Shown here piece after piece: positions 31,905 through 39,769 of a stretch of 64,000 bases of DNA (position 1 is its first letter; each line of letters opens with the position of its first letter). Under the pieces are notes generated by a model. The model made no database searches, was not told the DNA's origin, and saw only the letters and a program-made list of their open reading frames with translations. The stretch is taken from the IMG/VR virus record IMGVR_UViG_3300008954_000029, positions 20,663-84,662 of that record. One strand, 5' to 3'. Origin of the DNA: a virus. Position numbers and translations under genes: made by a program.

Positions 31905-34319
31905 TCATCCACACTTAGCGTACCCACAAGAAGTACAAGTTATGCACCCATCTTGATAAAGAAGCGCTTCCGCGTTACACTCTGTACAGACCCGGTCGCT
32001 GGGCTCTTCCCCGTCTTCAATGTAGTTTTTCAGGATTCTCGCGATACAACGAGCGAAACTGAACATGTCAGAGTCCTTGTCCTTTTGAAGTTGCTCCACC
32101 ATAAACTTTACTTTGGCGCCGTGACGAAGGCCAAGCGAAATCATTCGAGTAAACGCAGAATTGTTAGGATTATCAAAGACTTTGACTACATCCTTGATGT
32201 GGATAGTATCTCCATTATAGCCAAATGAAAGGTCATAACGGTTATTTTTCGTCTTGAAGCAATGCTTGGCCAACTTCCCCTTGTCGTACTTCTTGGGAAT
32301 CTCAATCAAACTCGCTTCACCACCTAGAACCTCGTATGGCTTGCCGTCCAAAAGTCCGACCAAAACAACCCACTTTTCACCCTTAATTGTGGTGTGGTGG
32401 ATGTCGCAGTCTAGTTCTTGGGGACGCTTTGGAGCGCAACTCTGGGGAAATTCCTCGGTCTGTTCCTCAGATGTCTCATTCGTCACCAGGACGCCAGTGC
32501 GCGACCCGTCAACGTAGACAGTGATGCCCTTCAAGCCCTTCTTCCATCCCTCCAAGTATAGCTCTCCTACCAAGGAGGGCAGAGTACCCTTAGGCAGATT
32601 AATCGTTGAAGAAATGGAGTGGTCAATGTGCTGCTGAATTGCGGCCTGGATCTCCACTCGCTTCGCCCAATCAATTTGGTCAGAGGTTGTGAAAAAGTTT
32701 GGAACTTTCTTCTTTCCCTGAGTATCCAAAAATTCTTGTACGTTGTGATGGAAGACTTCATACTCCATCCAGCGATCTCCAAGATCATCTACAAAATCAG
32801 CCTTAATGTGCTGCTCGTTATGCGACAACTTACGACGGCGAATGTAAGAGTTCCTAAATACAGGCTCAATACCGGTGCTCGTCTGTGAAAGAAGCGATAC
32901 AGAACCAGTAGGAGCATTCGTTAGGATAGAAATGTTCCTTCTGCCGTGAGCGCGAATCTTCGCTTGTAGAACTTGTGGGAGATCCTTGATAAAAGAATTG
33001 TCCTTCTCAACCTCCCAGTCAAACACGGGAAATGCGCCTCGCTCTTGGGCCATCTTGACGCTCTCCTCGTAAGCGCTGACCTTCATAATACGATAAATGT
33101 CGTCAACAATAGCGATGGCGACGTCGCTGTCGTAAGAGAGGTCCAGGCGAGCAATCGCGTCGGCTAGTCCGTGGGTGCCTAAGCCCGTGCGTCGGCCATT
33201 CATACAGGCGTCAATCATCTTCGTCCAAAGCGCCTTTTCGTCGTCAGTATCACAAGTTTCCTTGATCCTAAGGAGCTTCTCGTTTTCCAACTCAACAAGG
33301 TCGTCAGAAAGCCTAGTCGCAACACGAATTACATCGCTGAACTTCTTCAGATCAAAGGAAGCCTTCTTGGTAAAGGGGTTCTTGACTAAGTTTTTTAAAT
33401 TTACCGAAATTAAACGGCACGAGTCATAGGCAGAAAGAGCAATCTCAGCACAAGGATTCACACAGATAGTCTTAAATCCATCGTATTCGTTTGCGGGCAG
33501 ACGGCTCGTAATGTTGTCCCACATCAGAAGACCCGGCTCAGCAGTTTGAGTAGCAGATTCTACAATTTGAGTCCATAACTCGGTTGCTTCAATTTCACGG
33601 GTGTGCGTGGGTTCATCAGAATCAATTGGGAACTGTAAAGTGAACGTTTCCTCGTTCTCAACAGCCCTCATAAAGTCGTCGCTTATCTTGACGGAAACAT
33701 TCGCCCCTGTTACCTTCGTTAGATCGTGCTTCATCGTCACAAATTTATCAATGTCCGGATGGCGAACATCCATAGAAATCATAAGTGCGCCACGACGGCC
33801 ATTTTGGCCAATCATACGACAAACGTATGAATAAAAGTCTGCGAAACTCCAAGCACCGGTGGTGGTGCGGGCAGCATTGTTTACAGGGGCATTTTCTGGC
33901 CGTAAGTTACTAATATCCAAGCCAACACCGCAGCGGCGCTTGAATAGATTAGCCAATTCCTTGCCACTGTCAATAATTGAAGAAACATTGTCAGCAGGAG
34001 AATCAACGACAACACAATTAGAGAGAGAGACATTGACATAATCGTTTCCTATTCCATACATAGGCGAGCCCTGAGGAACGATGCTCTCAAAGCCCTTCAA
34101 AAAGTTATAAATTTCATCTTCACCAAGAGGGTTGGAAAACTTATCTTCAACACGAGCAAATTCTCTGGCCAATCTACGATGCATGTCATCGGGGGTCAAT
34201 TCCATAAAATTGCCCTCCTGATCTTTTAGGCAGTACTTGGTCATCCACACATTGGTGGCCAATTCATCACCGTCAAAGTATTTTAGAGTCGCGGCCCTAA
34301 CTTCTTGTTCGTTGTGCAT
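31905..34319 (-). CDS. nrdJ: Class II (B12-dependent) ribonucleotide reductase
   Basis: The 804-residue protein has the RNR barrel: SLSNCVVVDSPADN, CGVGLDISNLRP, VNPCAEIALSAYDSC (finger-loop motif NPCxE), GLGTHGLADA and NAPTGSVSLLSQTSTGIEP. The C-terminus ends in two Cys pairs (CTECNAEALL, CTSCGYAKCG) as in NrdJ, which regenerate the active-site disulphide. No separate small subunit is seen here, consistent with adenosylcobalamin as cofactor. It reduces ribonucleotides to deoxyribonucleotides, so the host should have or import B12. It overlaps the helicase gene by 23 bp; GAAGGAAAGC is the ribosome site. Confidence 0.93.
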   Translation of the reverse strand: MHNEQEVRAATLKYFDGDELATNVWMTKYCLKDQEGNFMELTPDDMHRRLAREFARVEDKFSNPLGEDEIYNFLKGFESIVPQGSPMYGIGNDYVNVSLSNCVVVDSPADNVSSIIDSGKELANLFKRRCGVGLDISNLRPENAPVNNAARTTTGAWSFADFYSYVCRMIGQNGRRGALMISMDVRHPDIDKFVTMKHDLTKVTGANVSVKISDDFMRAVENEETFTLQFPIDSDEPTHTREIEATELWTQIVESATQTAEPGLLMWDNITSRLPANEYDGFKTICVNPCAEIALSAYDSCRLISVNLKNLVKNPFTKKASFDLKKFSDVIRVATRLSDDLVELENEKLLRIKETCDTDDEKALWTKMIDACMNGRRTGLGTHGLADAIARLDLSYDSDVAIAIVDDIYRIMKVSAYEESVKMAQERGAFPVFDWEVEKDNSFIKDLPQVLQAKIRAHGRRNISILTNAPTGSVSLLSQTSTGIEPVFRNSYIRRRKLSHNEQHIKADFVDDLGDRWMEYEVFHHNVQEFLDTQGKKKVPNFFTTSDQIDWAKRVEIQAAIQQHIDHSISSTINLPKGTLPSLVGELYLEGWKKGLKGITVYVDGSRTGVLVTNETSEEQTEEFPQSCAPKRPQELDCDIHHTTIKGEKWVVLVGLLDGKPYEVLGGEASLIEIPKKYDKGKLAKHCFKTKNNRYDLSFGYNGDTIHIKDVVKVFDNPNNSAFTRMISLGLRHGAKVKFMVEQLQKDKDSDMFSFARCIARILKNYIEDGEEPSDRVCTECNAEALLYQDGCITCTSCGYAKCG

Positions 34320-35688
34320 CTTGCTTTCCTTCTTCCTTCCATGACATGTACTTCTTTTTAATGTTACTCATCTGCTTTTCAGCAGCCTTAACATTAATTT
34401 CTTCCACTGTTTCGTTAGTAGGTTCAAAGACTTTTATTTTTACGTTGCTCGTATCCATAAAAATAGGATATATCATACCATCATACCCTTGTCTGTTTTT
34501 AGCAACAAACATTCTTCCGGTATTGGCGGTTTTATCTTCAATTGTTCTAGAAACGGTGCAGATGAAGTCGGCCACAAAGCACTTGTTGAACGCCTCGCTA
34601 ATAGCCTCCATCGTAATGACTTCGGCGTTGAGTCCTGAGCGGTTTGTTTGTGAGGCAGTCCAGAAAAGGCACTTAAACTCTTGCGCAAGGCCGCGCAATT
34701 CTTCATACATTGATTCCAATTCGTGCCTCTTTTCCCTCTCTACACGCTTTGGACGCAAAAGATCGGCATAATCGACGATGACCATGTCAACGTCAATGCC
34801 TCGTGTCTTAAGCTTCTCCAGATGCGTCTTAATCGTATTCGTACTCGCCGTTTTCGACGGGTACTCTTTAATTATCAGTCTGCCACCGAAATTGGACACT
34901 TTTTCGTATACTTCTTCCTTGAAAACTGGAAGATCGTTGATTGGTACTCCAGTTAAGCAACTGTCATAACGCAGGCCGATGGACATGTCTTGTAGTTCCA
35001 GAGTATAGTGGACAACAGTCTTGCCCTCCTTGATCGCCTGGGCGCCTAAGTGGACCAGGACCATCGACTTCCCTGCGCCAGTTGGGGCGATCACAACGCC
35101 AAGCTCGCTGTTGCCTAGACCTCCATTGGTGATGTCGTCAATAAGCTTCCACCCTGTTGTGACTGGGTGTCGCATCTTTGGAACATAGCGGTCCTCAAAG
35201 TCAGCGATGTACTCATACCCAAAATTGTTATCGGATCCAAGCTTGATTGCGTTGTTGATGATTGTGCTGATTTCATCAAAAGACGAGTGATGGAGGAGGT
35301 CAACGGACTGAATCATCGCTTCCTTGAGCTTCTGCTTCTTACAGAAGTCAAGAGACACGTCCTTAATGTATTCTGCCTCCCTGATTTCCTTTGAGGAGAG
35401 GGCCCGGGCCAGGAAGTCGCGGGTTTGCTTACAAACGGCATCACTCTCATCCTCCATTTGGGAACGGAGGATTGTAGCCATAATTTCGTATGTTGGGTGC
35501 GTCTCGTACTTGTCTCTGTACTCAAAGATGCGACGCACAAACGCTTGAAGGTATTTTAATTCAAAAAAACTGGTAGAAAGGACCTCTTGCATTTGGTCAC
35601 AAAAGGCTCTCTCCTGCAGGATAAGGTGGGCCAGTTTCTCCTGGAAAGACTTACCGAACTTTGAGAAATCTGCTTTTTCGTGTTTCAT
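34297..35688 (-). CDS. DnaB/gp41-like replicative DNA helicase
   Basis: The 463-residue protein has a RecA-type motor: APTGAGKSMVLVHLG (Walker A), VVHYTLELQDMSIGLRYDS (H1a), MVIVDYADLL (Walker B) and LFWTASQTNRSG (H3/H4). The N-terminal 160 residues are helical, as in T4 gp41 or DnaB. It unwinds DNA at the replication fork and would work with the DnaE polymerase. No separate loader or primase is recognised in the window. Start is the ATG at 35688, with GAGGGTT just upstream. A sigma-70 promoter lies about 70 bp upstream. Confidence 0.9.
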   Translation of the reverse strand: MKHEKADFSKFGKSFQEKLAHLILQERAFCDQMQEVLSTSFFELKYLQAFVRRIFEYRDKYETHPTYEIMATILRSQMEDESDAVCKQTRDFLARALSSKEIREAEYIKDVSLDFCKKQKLKEAMIQSVDLLHHSSFDEISTIINNAIKLGSDNNFGYEYIADFEDRYVPKMRHPVTTGWKLIDDITNGGLGNSELGVVIAPTGAGKSMVLVHLGAQAIKEGKTVVHYTLELQDMSIGLRYDSCLTGVPINDLPVFKEEVYEKVSNFGGRLIIKEYPSKTASTNTIKTHLEKLKTRGIDVDMVIVDYADLLRPKRVEREKRHELESMYEELRGLAQEFKCLFWTASQTNRSGLNAEVITMEAISEAFNKCFVADFICTVSRTIEDKTANTGRMFVAKNRQGYDGMIYPIFMDTSNVKIKVFEPTNETVEEINVKAAEKQMSNIKKKYMSWKEEGKQDAQRTRS

Positions 35689-35756
35689 CAACCCTCTTTG
35701 TCAATACTAGTATTGTACAGGTCTGGACTGTTTTAGTTTAGATCTTTACTTAGAAT

Positions 35757-35785
35757 AAAGTATCACAAGTTTAAAGATGTGTCAA
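35757..35785 (-). promoter_or_regulatory. Sigma-70 promoter of the helicase/RNR unit
   Basis: TTGACA (35785-35780), 17 bp spacer, TACTTT (35762-35757) on the coding strand, just downstream of the tRNA-Ala gene. Confidence 0.7.
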
Positions 35786-35797
35786 GGACAAAAAGGG

Positions 35798-35870
35798 TGG
35801 AGCCGGAGGGACTTGAACCCACGACATTCACGCTGCCAGCGTGACGCTCTCCCAACTGAGCTACGGCCCC
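35798..35870 (-). tRNA. tRNA-Ala(GGC)
   Basis: A 73-nt cloverleaf: acceptor GGGGCCG with CGGCTCC, D arm with AGCTCAGTTGGGAGAGC, anticodon stem TCACG/CGTGA around loop CTGGCAG (anticodon GGC), and GGTTCAAGTCC T arm. CCA is not encoded; a T-run follows. Confidence 0.95.
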
Positions 35871-35880
35871 TTTTCACCCT

Positions 35881-35888
35881 TAAATAGT
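35881..35888 (-). promoter_or_regulatory. ACTATTTA motif upstream of tRNA-Ala
   Basis: Coding-strand ACTATTTA between tRNA-Ser and tRNA-Ala, with TATTTA ending 10 bases before the 5' end of tRNA-Ala. Confidence 0.5.
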
Positions 35889-35926
35889 CGGCCCCTTTTA
35901 AAGGTTCCTTAATTGTATGATTGCGG

Positions 35927-36014
35927 CAGAGAAGGAGGGATTCGAACCCTCGGTACGCTTTTGACGCACACACGATTTCCAGTCGTGCACCTTCGGCCTC
36001 TCGGTCACTTCTCT
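35927..36014 (-). tRNA. tRNA-Ser(GGA)
   Basis: An 88-nt cloverleaf with a long variable arm: acceptor AGAGAAG with CTTCTCT, anticodon stem CACGA/TCGTG around loop CTGGAAA (anticodon GGA), T arm GGTTCGAATCC, discriminator G. Confidence 0.95.
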
Positions 36015-36042
36015 ATAAGCCAGAATTCATGTTTTTCAAAAG

Positions 36043-36116
36043 TACGCCCGGTAGGAATCGAACCTACAACCGATGGGTTAAAAGCCCAGTGCTCTGCCTG
36101 GTTGAGCTACGAGCGC
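36043..36116 (-). tRNA. tRNA-Lys(TTT)
   Basis: A 74-nt cloverleaf: acceptor GCGCTCG with CGGGCGT (wobble pairs), anticodon loop CTTTTAA (anticodon TTT) on the stem CTGGG/CCCAT with one mismatch at the base, T arm GGTTCGATTCC, discriminator A. Confidence 0.92.
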
Positions 36117-36127
36117 TTACTCCCCAA

Positions 36128-36475
36128 CTATCTTGACGACATCGCCGTCTTCGTCTTACCTTCCCAGATACTATTCTTGACCTTAATGGTCACATGCCAT
36201 CGTTTATGAACTTCTGAAGCGATCCTCTCCTTCAGCGGCACGGCCATTGTGTGCGTCAGCCTGGTGTTGAATGGGGGCTCTTGTTGAATAATGACCAGCT
36301 TCACTTCTGCGTCGAGCTCAAGGAACTTGTATTTTACACCCTCCTTTTCAAATAGTCTAGCACTTTCCTCTCCGCAAATAACCTCTGCTAGAGCTACCTT
36401 TTGTACAAAACTCTTGTGCTTCTCTCTTGCCTTAAGATCCGCTCGTGTCGCCATAAAAAGTGTTTCCTTCTCCAT
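36128..36475 (-). CDS. Hypothetical protein within the tRNA cluster, 115 aa
   Basis: The gene lies between tRNA-Ile and tRNA-Lys. Start taken at the ATG at 36475 (GGTGAGG 8 bp upstream); the ATG at 36454 is an alternative. The N-terminal part is a charged helix (TRADLKAREKHKSFVQKVAL), the middle has beta-like FLELDAEVKLVIIQQE, and the end is basic. No known family is recognised. Confidence 0.6.
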   Translation of the reverse strand: MEKETLFMATRADLKAREKHKSFVQKVALAEVICGEESARLFEKEGVKYKFLELDAEVKLVIIQQEPPFNTRLTHTMAVPLKERIASEVHKRWHVTIKVKNSIWEGKTKTAMSSR

Positions 36476-36528
36476 TAACTAGACCTCACCAAGTTCTTTG
36501 CGCACCAATTAAATTTTCAACTTCCAAG

Positions 36529-36601
36529 TTGGCCCACCGGGACTTGAACCCGGAACCGCCCGCTTATAAGACGGGTGCTCTAACCCTTGAGCTATGGGCC
36601 A
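36529..36601 (-). tRNA. tRNA-Ile(TAT)
   Basis: A 73-nt cloverleaf: acceptor TGGCCCA with TGGGCCA, D arm AGCTCAAGGGTTAGAGC, anticodon stem CCCGT/GCGGG around loop CTTATAA (anticodon TAT, reading AUA), T arm GGTTCAAGTCC, discriminator A. Confidence 0.95.
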
Positions 36602-36609
36602 GTATCGGA

Positions 36610-36647
36610 AAACGGGGCCGACAACTGTCTCGCTCCCGACCCCGTTT
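36610..36647 (-). promoter_or_regulatory. Hairpin in the leader of the tRNA-Ile transcript
   Basis: An 11 bp stem (AAACGGGG arms at 36647-36637 and 36620-36610, one G-U pair in RNA) with a 16-base loop lies between the promoter at 36656 and tRNA-Ile. The 3' arm ends in four U residues. It could be a weak terminator/attenuator or a processing signal. Confidence 0.55.
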
Positions 36648-36655
36648 ATGTTACT

Positions 36656-36684
36656 AATATATCAAAGTACCTTCTCTAAGTCAA
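36656..36684 (-). promoter_or_regulatory. Sigma-70 promoter of the tRNA cluster
   Basis: TTGACT (36684-36679), 17 bp spacer, TATATT (36661-36656) on the coding strand, about 55 bp upstream of tRNA-Ile. Confidence 0.8.
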
Positions 36685-36705
36685 GAGAAAAGTGCACTTT
36701 ACATA

Positions 36706-36831
36706 TTACTTTCCTTGACCTCGATACTTCTTCCTGTAGTGCTTGGACTGACCTTTGGGACCGGGGCGGCCCCACTTTGTGAACACACTGCAGCCCTGTC
36801 GGACCTTCTTCTTTTGTCCTCGATTCTTCAT
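36706..36831 (-). CDS. Very basic small protein, 41 aa
   Basis: A short frame starts at the ATG at 36831 with AAGGAAAACA upstream and ends with TAA. The product begins MKNRGQKKKVRQGCSVFTKW and continues GRPGPKGQSKHYRKKYRGQGK; about one third of residues are Lys or Arg. It looks like a nucleic-acid- or ribosome-binding peptide. It fills the gap between the 231-residue gene and the tRNA promoter. No family is recognised; the ribosome site and composition support it as real. Confidence 0.65.
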   Translation of the reverse strand: MKNRGQKKKVRQGCSVFTKWGRPGPKGQSKHYRKKYRGQGK

Positions 36832-36843
36832 TGTTTTCCTTTT

Positions 36844-37539
36844 TTAGTCTGAATTCTTCTTTAGTTTTGTAAGAAAGGAGTTGAGTACTCCTCTGTGGTG
36901 CCAGTAATACTTCGGCGTCTTGTTTTCAACTTGTAACTTTTCTTCGCGAATGCGAATCTCCCTTACGAGAGCATCTTCTTCGTTGATGTCACCGTTGATA
37001 ACTGGCTGGTTGGACTCTTCAACGATTTCGTAATCTTCGTCGAAGAAGGGGATGATGAACTTGCGGCCAGAGGAGTGCCTCTCCTGAGAGTAGAAGTCTT
37101 CACGGTCCTGGACGTCAGAACCAACAAGAGCAACGTCCCTTTCCTGGACCACCTTGTAACCTTCAATGTACTGAAAGCGCATTGATTCATCATCCCTCTT
37201 GATCCCCCAGATTACAGACTCTTGTCCGAAGTCCTTGCCAAGGTTCATAATCTCGGACTTTGTGATGTTGGGAACAAGAAAAGAGTTTTCAAGATTGCCG
37301 AACTTTCCCTTGATCCTGATGTAGCCCAGATTCCTCTCGCGCAGACGTTCTTGGAGAAGCTTGTTACGCTCTTGATTCTCTTGTGGATTCAGTTGGTTGC
37401 CGTCAGGGTTCTCTGCGGTGATGAATCCAACTGTATGGACGTTAGGGACGGAGCCCATGAGCATGTTGGCGATGCGAGGAAACCCCGACTCTGTAATCAA
37501 GGTCTTTCGCCAACTTTCCATAATTTCTCTCATTATCAT
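36844..37539 (-). CDS. DUF3293-like hypothetical protein, 231 aa
   Basis: The segment VHTVGFITAENPDGNQLNPQ, then NKLLQERLRERNLGYIRI and NSFLVPNITKSEIMNLGKDF with QESVIWG, resembles the DUF3293 family (aITAxNP...N...L...GyxrxxG...E.SflV). The C-terminal third is acidic. Function unknown. The ATG lies 7 bases after the TATTTA of an ACTATTTATA motif; a second ATG two codons on is also possible. Confidence 0.6.
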   Translation of the reverse strand: MIMREIMESWRKTLITESGFPRIANMLMGSVPNVHTVGFITAENPDGNQLNPQENQERNKLLQERLRERNLGYIRIKGKFGNLENSFLVPNITKSEIMNLGKDFGQESVIWGIKRDDESMRFQYIEGYKVVQERDVALVGSDVQDREDFYSQERHSSGRKFIIPFFDEDYEIVEESNQPVINGDINEEDALVREIRIREEKLQVENKTPKYYWHHRGVLNSFLTKLKKNSD

Positions 37540-37546
37540 TGTCCTA

Positions 37547-37554
37547 TAAATAGT
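37547..37554 (-). promoter_or_regulatory. ACTATTTATA gene-boundary motif
   Basis: Coding-strand ACTATTTATA (37554-37545) four bases after the upstream stop codon, with the next ATG at 37539. Confidence 0.45.
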
Positions 37555-37557
37555 TGC

Positions 37558-37680
37558 TTATTCTTCTTTGCTCTCGTCTTCTTCCTTGGGCAAATAGTTG
37601 AGGTTTGCGACCACAAATACTATAATACCACCGATGATTGACAAAGTCAAGAACAGATTACGAATTGTCTCAAGCAACAA
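37558..37680 (-). CDS. Single-span small membrane protein, about 40 aa
   Basis: No ATG is near; tandem TTG codons at 37680/37677, overlapping the end of the previous gene, are the likely starts. The product has one membrane segment (LFLTLSIIGGIIVFVVANL) and an acidic tail (KEEDESKEE). The longer open frame to 37764 is covered by the preceding gene. A holin-type or other small membrane role is possible but unproven. Confidence 0.45.
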   Translation of the reverse strand: MLLETIRNLFLTLSIIGGIIVFVVANLNYLPKEEDESKEE

Positions 37681-38185
37681 TTTGGTATTCTTTATCTCCG
37701 CGATACTTGACAAACCAGTCGGGGACCTTACTCTTCGGGTATCGCATATTACTCTTGTTGGCATAATAACGACGGTATGACTCCACGATGTTGTCGCCTT
37801 TGAAATAATCAGGCATTGCCATCTTCAACGGAGTTGAAAAGTGACAATCAAAGTTGTCGCGGTCATACAAGGAGACGACCTGATCTAGCACGGCATCGCA
37901 CTTATGTGTCTTACCGAATCTCTCGGTATACTCCTCTAGCATCGCGGCGCAGTGAACAACAAGCGCCCTAAAGTTTGCTGAAGATTCAGCGGCCCATAAA
38001 CACGATGGGTGTTTAGGATTAAAAGATTTATAGGGTGCTTGGATCCCCTGCTCGTTCAAGACCGTGGAAAGGATCTGACAAGACTCCAAAATCATCTTGA
38101 CGACGCGCAAGTTATCTAGCGACTGTGCAGACTTGACCCAATCAACGTCGCCATCGTTATTGCTTTCAATGGCGAAAATGTTCAC
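37670..38185 (-). CDS. Phage conserved 'VVKMxLES' family protein, 171 aa
   Basis: A GTG at 38185 overlaps the preceding stop (GTGA) and gives MNIFAIESNNDGDVDWVKSA. The segment LRVVKMILESCQILSTVL and the later HPSCLWAAESSANFRALV resemble a family common in T4-like and cyanophages, in some genomes labelled pyrimidine-dimer glycosylase-like. I do not see enough to assign an enzyme activity. The longer frame to 38278 would lie inside the upstream gene. Confidence 0.6.
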   Translation of the reverse strand: MNIFAIESNNDGDVDWVKSAQSLDNLRVVKMILESCQILSTVLNEQGIQAPYKSFNPKHPSCLWAAESSANFRALVVHCAAMLEEYTERFGKTHKCDAVLDQVVSLYDRDNFDCHFSTPLKMAMPDYFKGDNIVESYRRYYANKSNMRYPKSKVPDWFVKYRGDKEYQIVA

Positions 38186-38472
38186 AGGATCATCTTCTTT
38201 ACTTGGTCGTAAGCGTCGATAAGAGCATCCATGTCCTTCTCGTTCTTGATCATCCGATAAGCCTTGACGGCGGCCCAAATCTCATCCTTGGTGAGGTACC
38301 CCTCCTCAATGTAAGACTTGCGCATGTCGCGCTTGTGCTCCTTGAAGGGCTCCATAGCGGCCTCGGTTTCCGCTAGGTCCTTCAAATAGTTCTTGACGTG
38401 CTCCTCCTTTGAAAGGACAACACCCTCTTCCTCATCATCCTGATAAGGCTCAATGTGCACTACGTTACTCAT
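38182..38472 (-). CDS. Hypothetical charged protein, 96 aa
   Basis: The sequence is rich in Glu, Lys and Asp; a motif like DDEEEGVVLSKEEHVKNYLK is followed by helices (KAYRMIKNEKDMDALIDAYD). No family is recognised. The start ATG directly follows the stop of the membrane-protein gene. Confidence 0.55.
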   Translation of the reverse strand: MSNVVHIEPYQDDEEEGVVLSKEEHVKNYLKDLAETEAAMEPFKEHKRDMRKSYIEEGYLTKDEIWAAVKAYRMIKNEKDMDALIDAYDQVKKMIL

Positions 38473-38667
38473 TTATTCTTCTCCTTTACTAATCCAATCG
38501 TCAATGGAAATCATCGACAGTGCGAAAGCCCCACCAACAAGGTACAGGCCCAAAACGAACTTTGCTGCTGCGGCAGCGTCATCAGTGGCGACCCAAAGAC
38601 TCGTAAACGATACGAGTACCCACAACAGGTTCGCCACCACTCTTCTACTATTTTTTGTCTTAAACAT
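38473..38667 (-). CDS. Small membrane protein with two predicted spans, 64 aa
   Basis: Start taken at the ATG at 38667 because AAGGAGGTTAGT precedes it; an ATG 69 bp upstream has no ribosome site and would overlap the previous gene. Two hydrophobic stretches (VVANLLWVLVSFTSLWVA and FVLGLYLVGGAFALSMI) suggest two membrane passes. Confidence 0.6.
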   Translation of the reverse strand: MFKTKNSRRVVANLLWVLVSFTSLWVATDDAAAAAKFVLGLYLVGGAFALSMISIDDWISKGEE

Positions 38668-38677
38668 ACTAACCTCC

Positions 38678-39151
38678 TTAGTTATTTTCGTAAGCAGCCA
38701 GGAGTTCAAAAGACTCTCGTGACTGCTTTTCCTCATTAGCCCTAATCTTCTCTAACTCGCCCTGGTAAATTCTTTCTCTTAACTCTGTCGTTGACCAACC
38801 GTGGTCTCTACTGTTGAAGTATACCTTAATTGGTAGGTCGTGTCCAGTAAAATCTTTACCCTTATGGTCGGCGCCTATAATGCGAACTTCCGGATTGATG
38901 AACCGGAGGAGTTCGTACAATTCCTCCTCGGTGCTGTACTCAACAACCTCATCCACGTGCCTAACTGCTCGCAATTGGATGCGGCGCTCGTCTAGACTCT
39001 GAACAGGCTTGTTCTTGGCCGGCCTATCAATGGTCGGATCCGTTTGAAGTCCGACAATCAGATAGTCACAAACAGAGCGCGCCTCTTGAAGCATCAGGAC
39101 GTGGCCTGCGTGAAGCAAGTCAAAGGCGCCGCAAGTAAATCCTTTATTCAT
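38678..39151 (-). CDS. Cytidylyltransferase-like (TagD/RfaE type) nucleotidyltransferase
   Basis: The 157-residue protein has GAFDLLHAGHVLMLQEA, with the HxGH active site, near residue 8, and WSTTELRERI near residue 120, the equivalent of the ISTT motif. It would attach CMP or ADP to a phosphorylated polyol or sugar (glycerol-3-phosphate, heptose-1-phosphate). GAGAGGGGAGTG precedes the start. It overlaps the DUF3310 gene by 8 bp. The substrate is unknown; surface glycan change or precursor synthesis are options. Confidence 0.8.
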   Translation of the reverse strand: MNKGFTCGAFDLLHAGHVLMLQEARSVCDYLIVGLQTDPTIDRPAKNKPVQSLDERRIQLRAVRHVDEVVEYSTEEELYELLRFINPEVRIIGADHKGKDFTGHDLPIKVYFNSRDHGWSTTELRERIYQGELEKIRANEEKQSRESFELLAAYENN

Positions 39152-39377
39152 CACTCCCCTCTCTCAATGAGATAAGCCTGTCTATGTAAAATCGTGCTTT
39201 TTTCAAGTCTTCAAGTGGTTTGTCTTTATGCTTGTGCCTTGTAACATACTTTACTACATTACCCTCATTAAAATCTAAATCCCAAGACTCGATGAAATCA
39301 ATAACTTCAATCCCCTTGTTGTAGTGCTCTGGGTGGAACACCATCTCCCTTTTCTTCGGCACGGTGTCTTCACTCAT
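39144..39377 (-). CDS. DUF3310 protein, 77 aa
   Basis: The sequence HPEHYNKGIEVIDFIES, then GNVVKYVTRHKHKDKPLEDL and KKARFYIDRLI, is characteristic of DUF3310, a small protein family frequent in phages and sometimes labelled nucleotide-kinase-like. Function unknown. It lies 14 bp downstream of the tRNA-Leu gene. Confidence 0.8.
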   Translation of the reverse strand: MSEDTVPKKREMVFHPEHYNKGIEVIDFIESWDLDFNEGNVVKYVTRHKHKDKPLEDLKKARFYIDRLISLREGSDE

Positions 39378-39391
39378 CGCACACTCCTCGG

Positions 39392-39473
39392 TAGGAAAGG
39401 CGGGACTCGAACCCGCAAGCCCGAAGGGCGGGAGATTTTAAGTCTCCTGTGTATGCCGTTCCACCACTTTCCC
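39392..39473 (-). tRNA. tRNA-Leu(TAA)
   Basis: An 82-nt cloverleaf with a long variable arm: acceptor GGGAAAG with CTTTCCT, anticodon stem GGAGA/TCTCC around loop CTTAAAA (anticodon TAA), variable hairpin GCCCTTCGGGC, T arm GGTTCGAGTCC, discriminator A. Confidence 0.95.
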
Positions 39474-39486
39474 GAACTGTGTGATT

Positions 39487-39515
39487 ATAATACCTCATTT
39501 AGGACATCGTGTCAA
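39487..39515 (-). promoter_or_regulatory. Sigma-70 promoter of tRNA-Leu
   Basis: TTGACA (39515-39510), 17 bp spacer, TATTAT (39492-39487) on the coding strand, 14 bp upstream of tRNA-Leu; it overlaps the end of the preceding membrane-protein gene. Confidence 0.8.
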
Positions 39516-39765
39516 GAGTTTTCTTCAACATACGGATCTCTTCTTCCAGTTCTGCGTAGGGCCTCTTACGCTTGCTGAAGCCTTCCCACAAAGATAGCAC
39601 GATTGCGTTAAGAACCAGCAGACTATACACAGACATTGATACGGTCGCCGCTGTGTCGCTGATTGCCATACAAATAGCAGTCATCACAAAGGTGAGTTTT
39701 GCCAAGATAAAGCTTACAGCCGCTACCTGTATGCGCAGCGATCCCTCTAAAAAGGCTTGAAACAT
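39499..39765 (-). CDS. Small membrane protein with two spans, 88 aa
   Basis: Two hydrophobic segments (VAAVSFILAKLTFVMTAICM and VSMSVYSLLVLNAIVLSLW) separated by a short loop, then a basic and acidic tail (KRKRPYAELEEEIRMLKK) that could form a coiled coil. No family is recognised. Confidence 0.6.
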   Translation of the reverse strand: MFQAFLEGSLRIQVAAVSFILAKLTFVMTAICMAISDTAATVSMSVYSLLVLNAIVLSLWEGFSKRKRPYAELEEEIRMLKKTLDTMS

Positions 39766-39769
39766 TTAT

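Noticed and set aside
31905-34319. An intein in the ribonucleotide reductase or in the helicase, RecA or GroEL genes
   Set aside because: All four frames are continuous through their conserved active-site motifs with no intein blocks and normal lengths.
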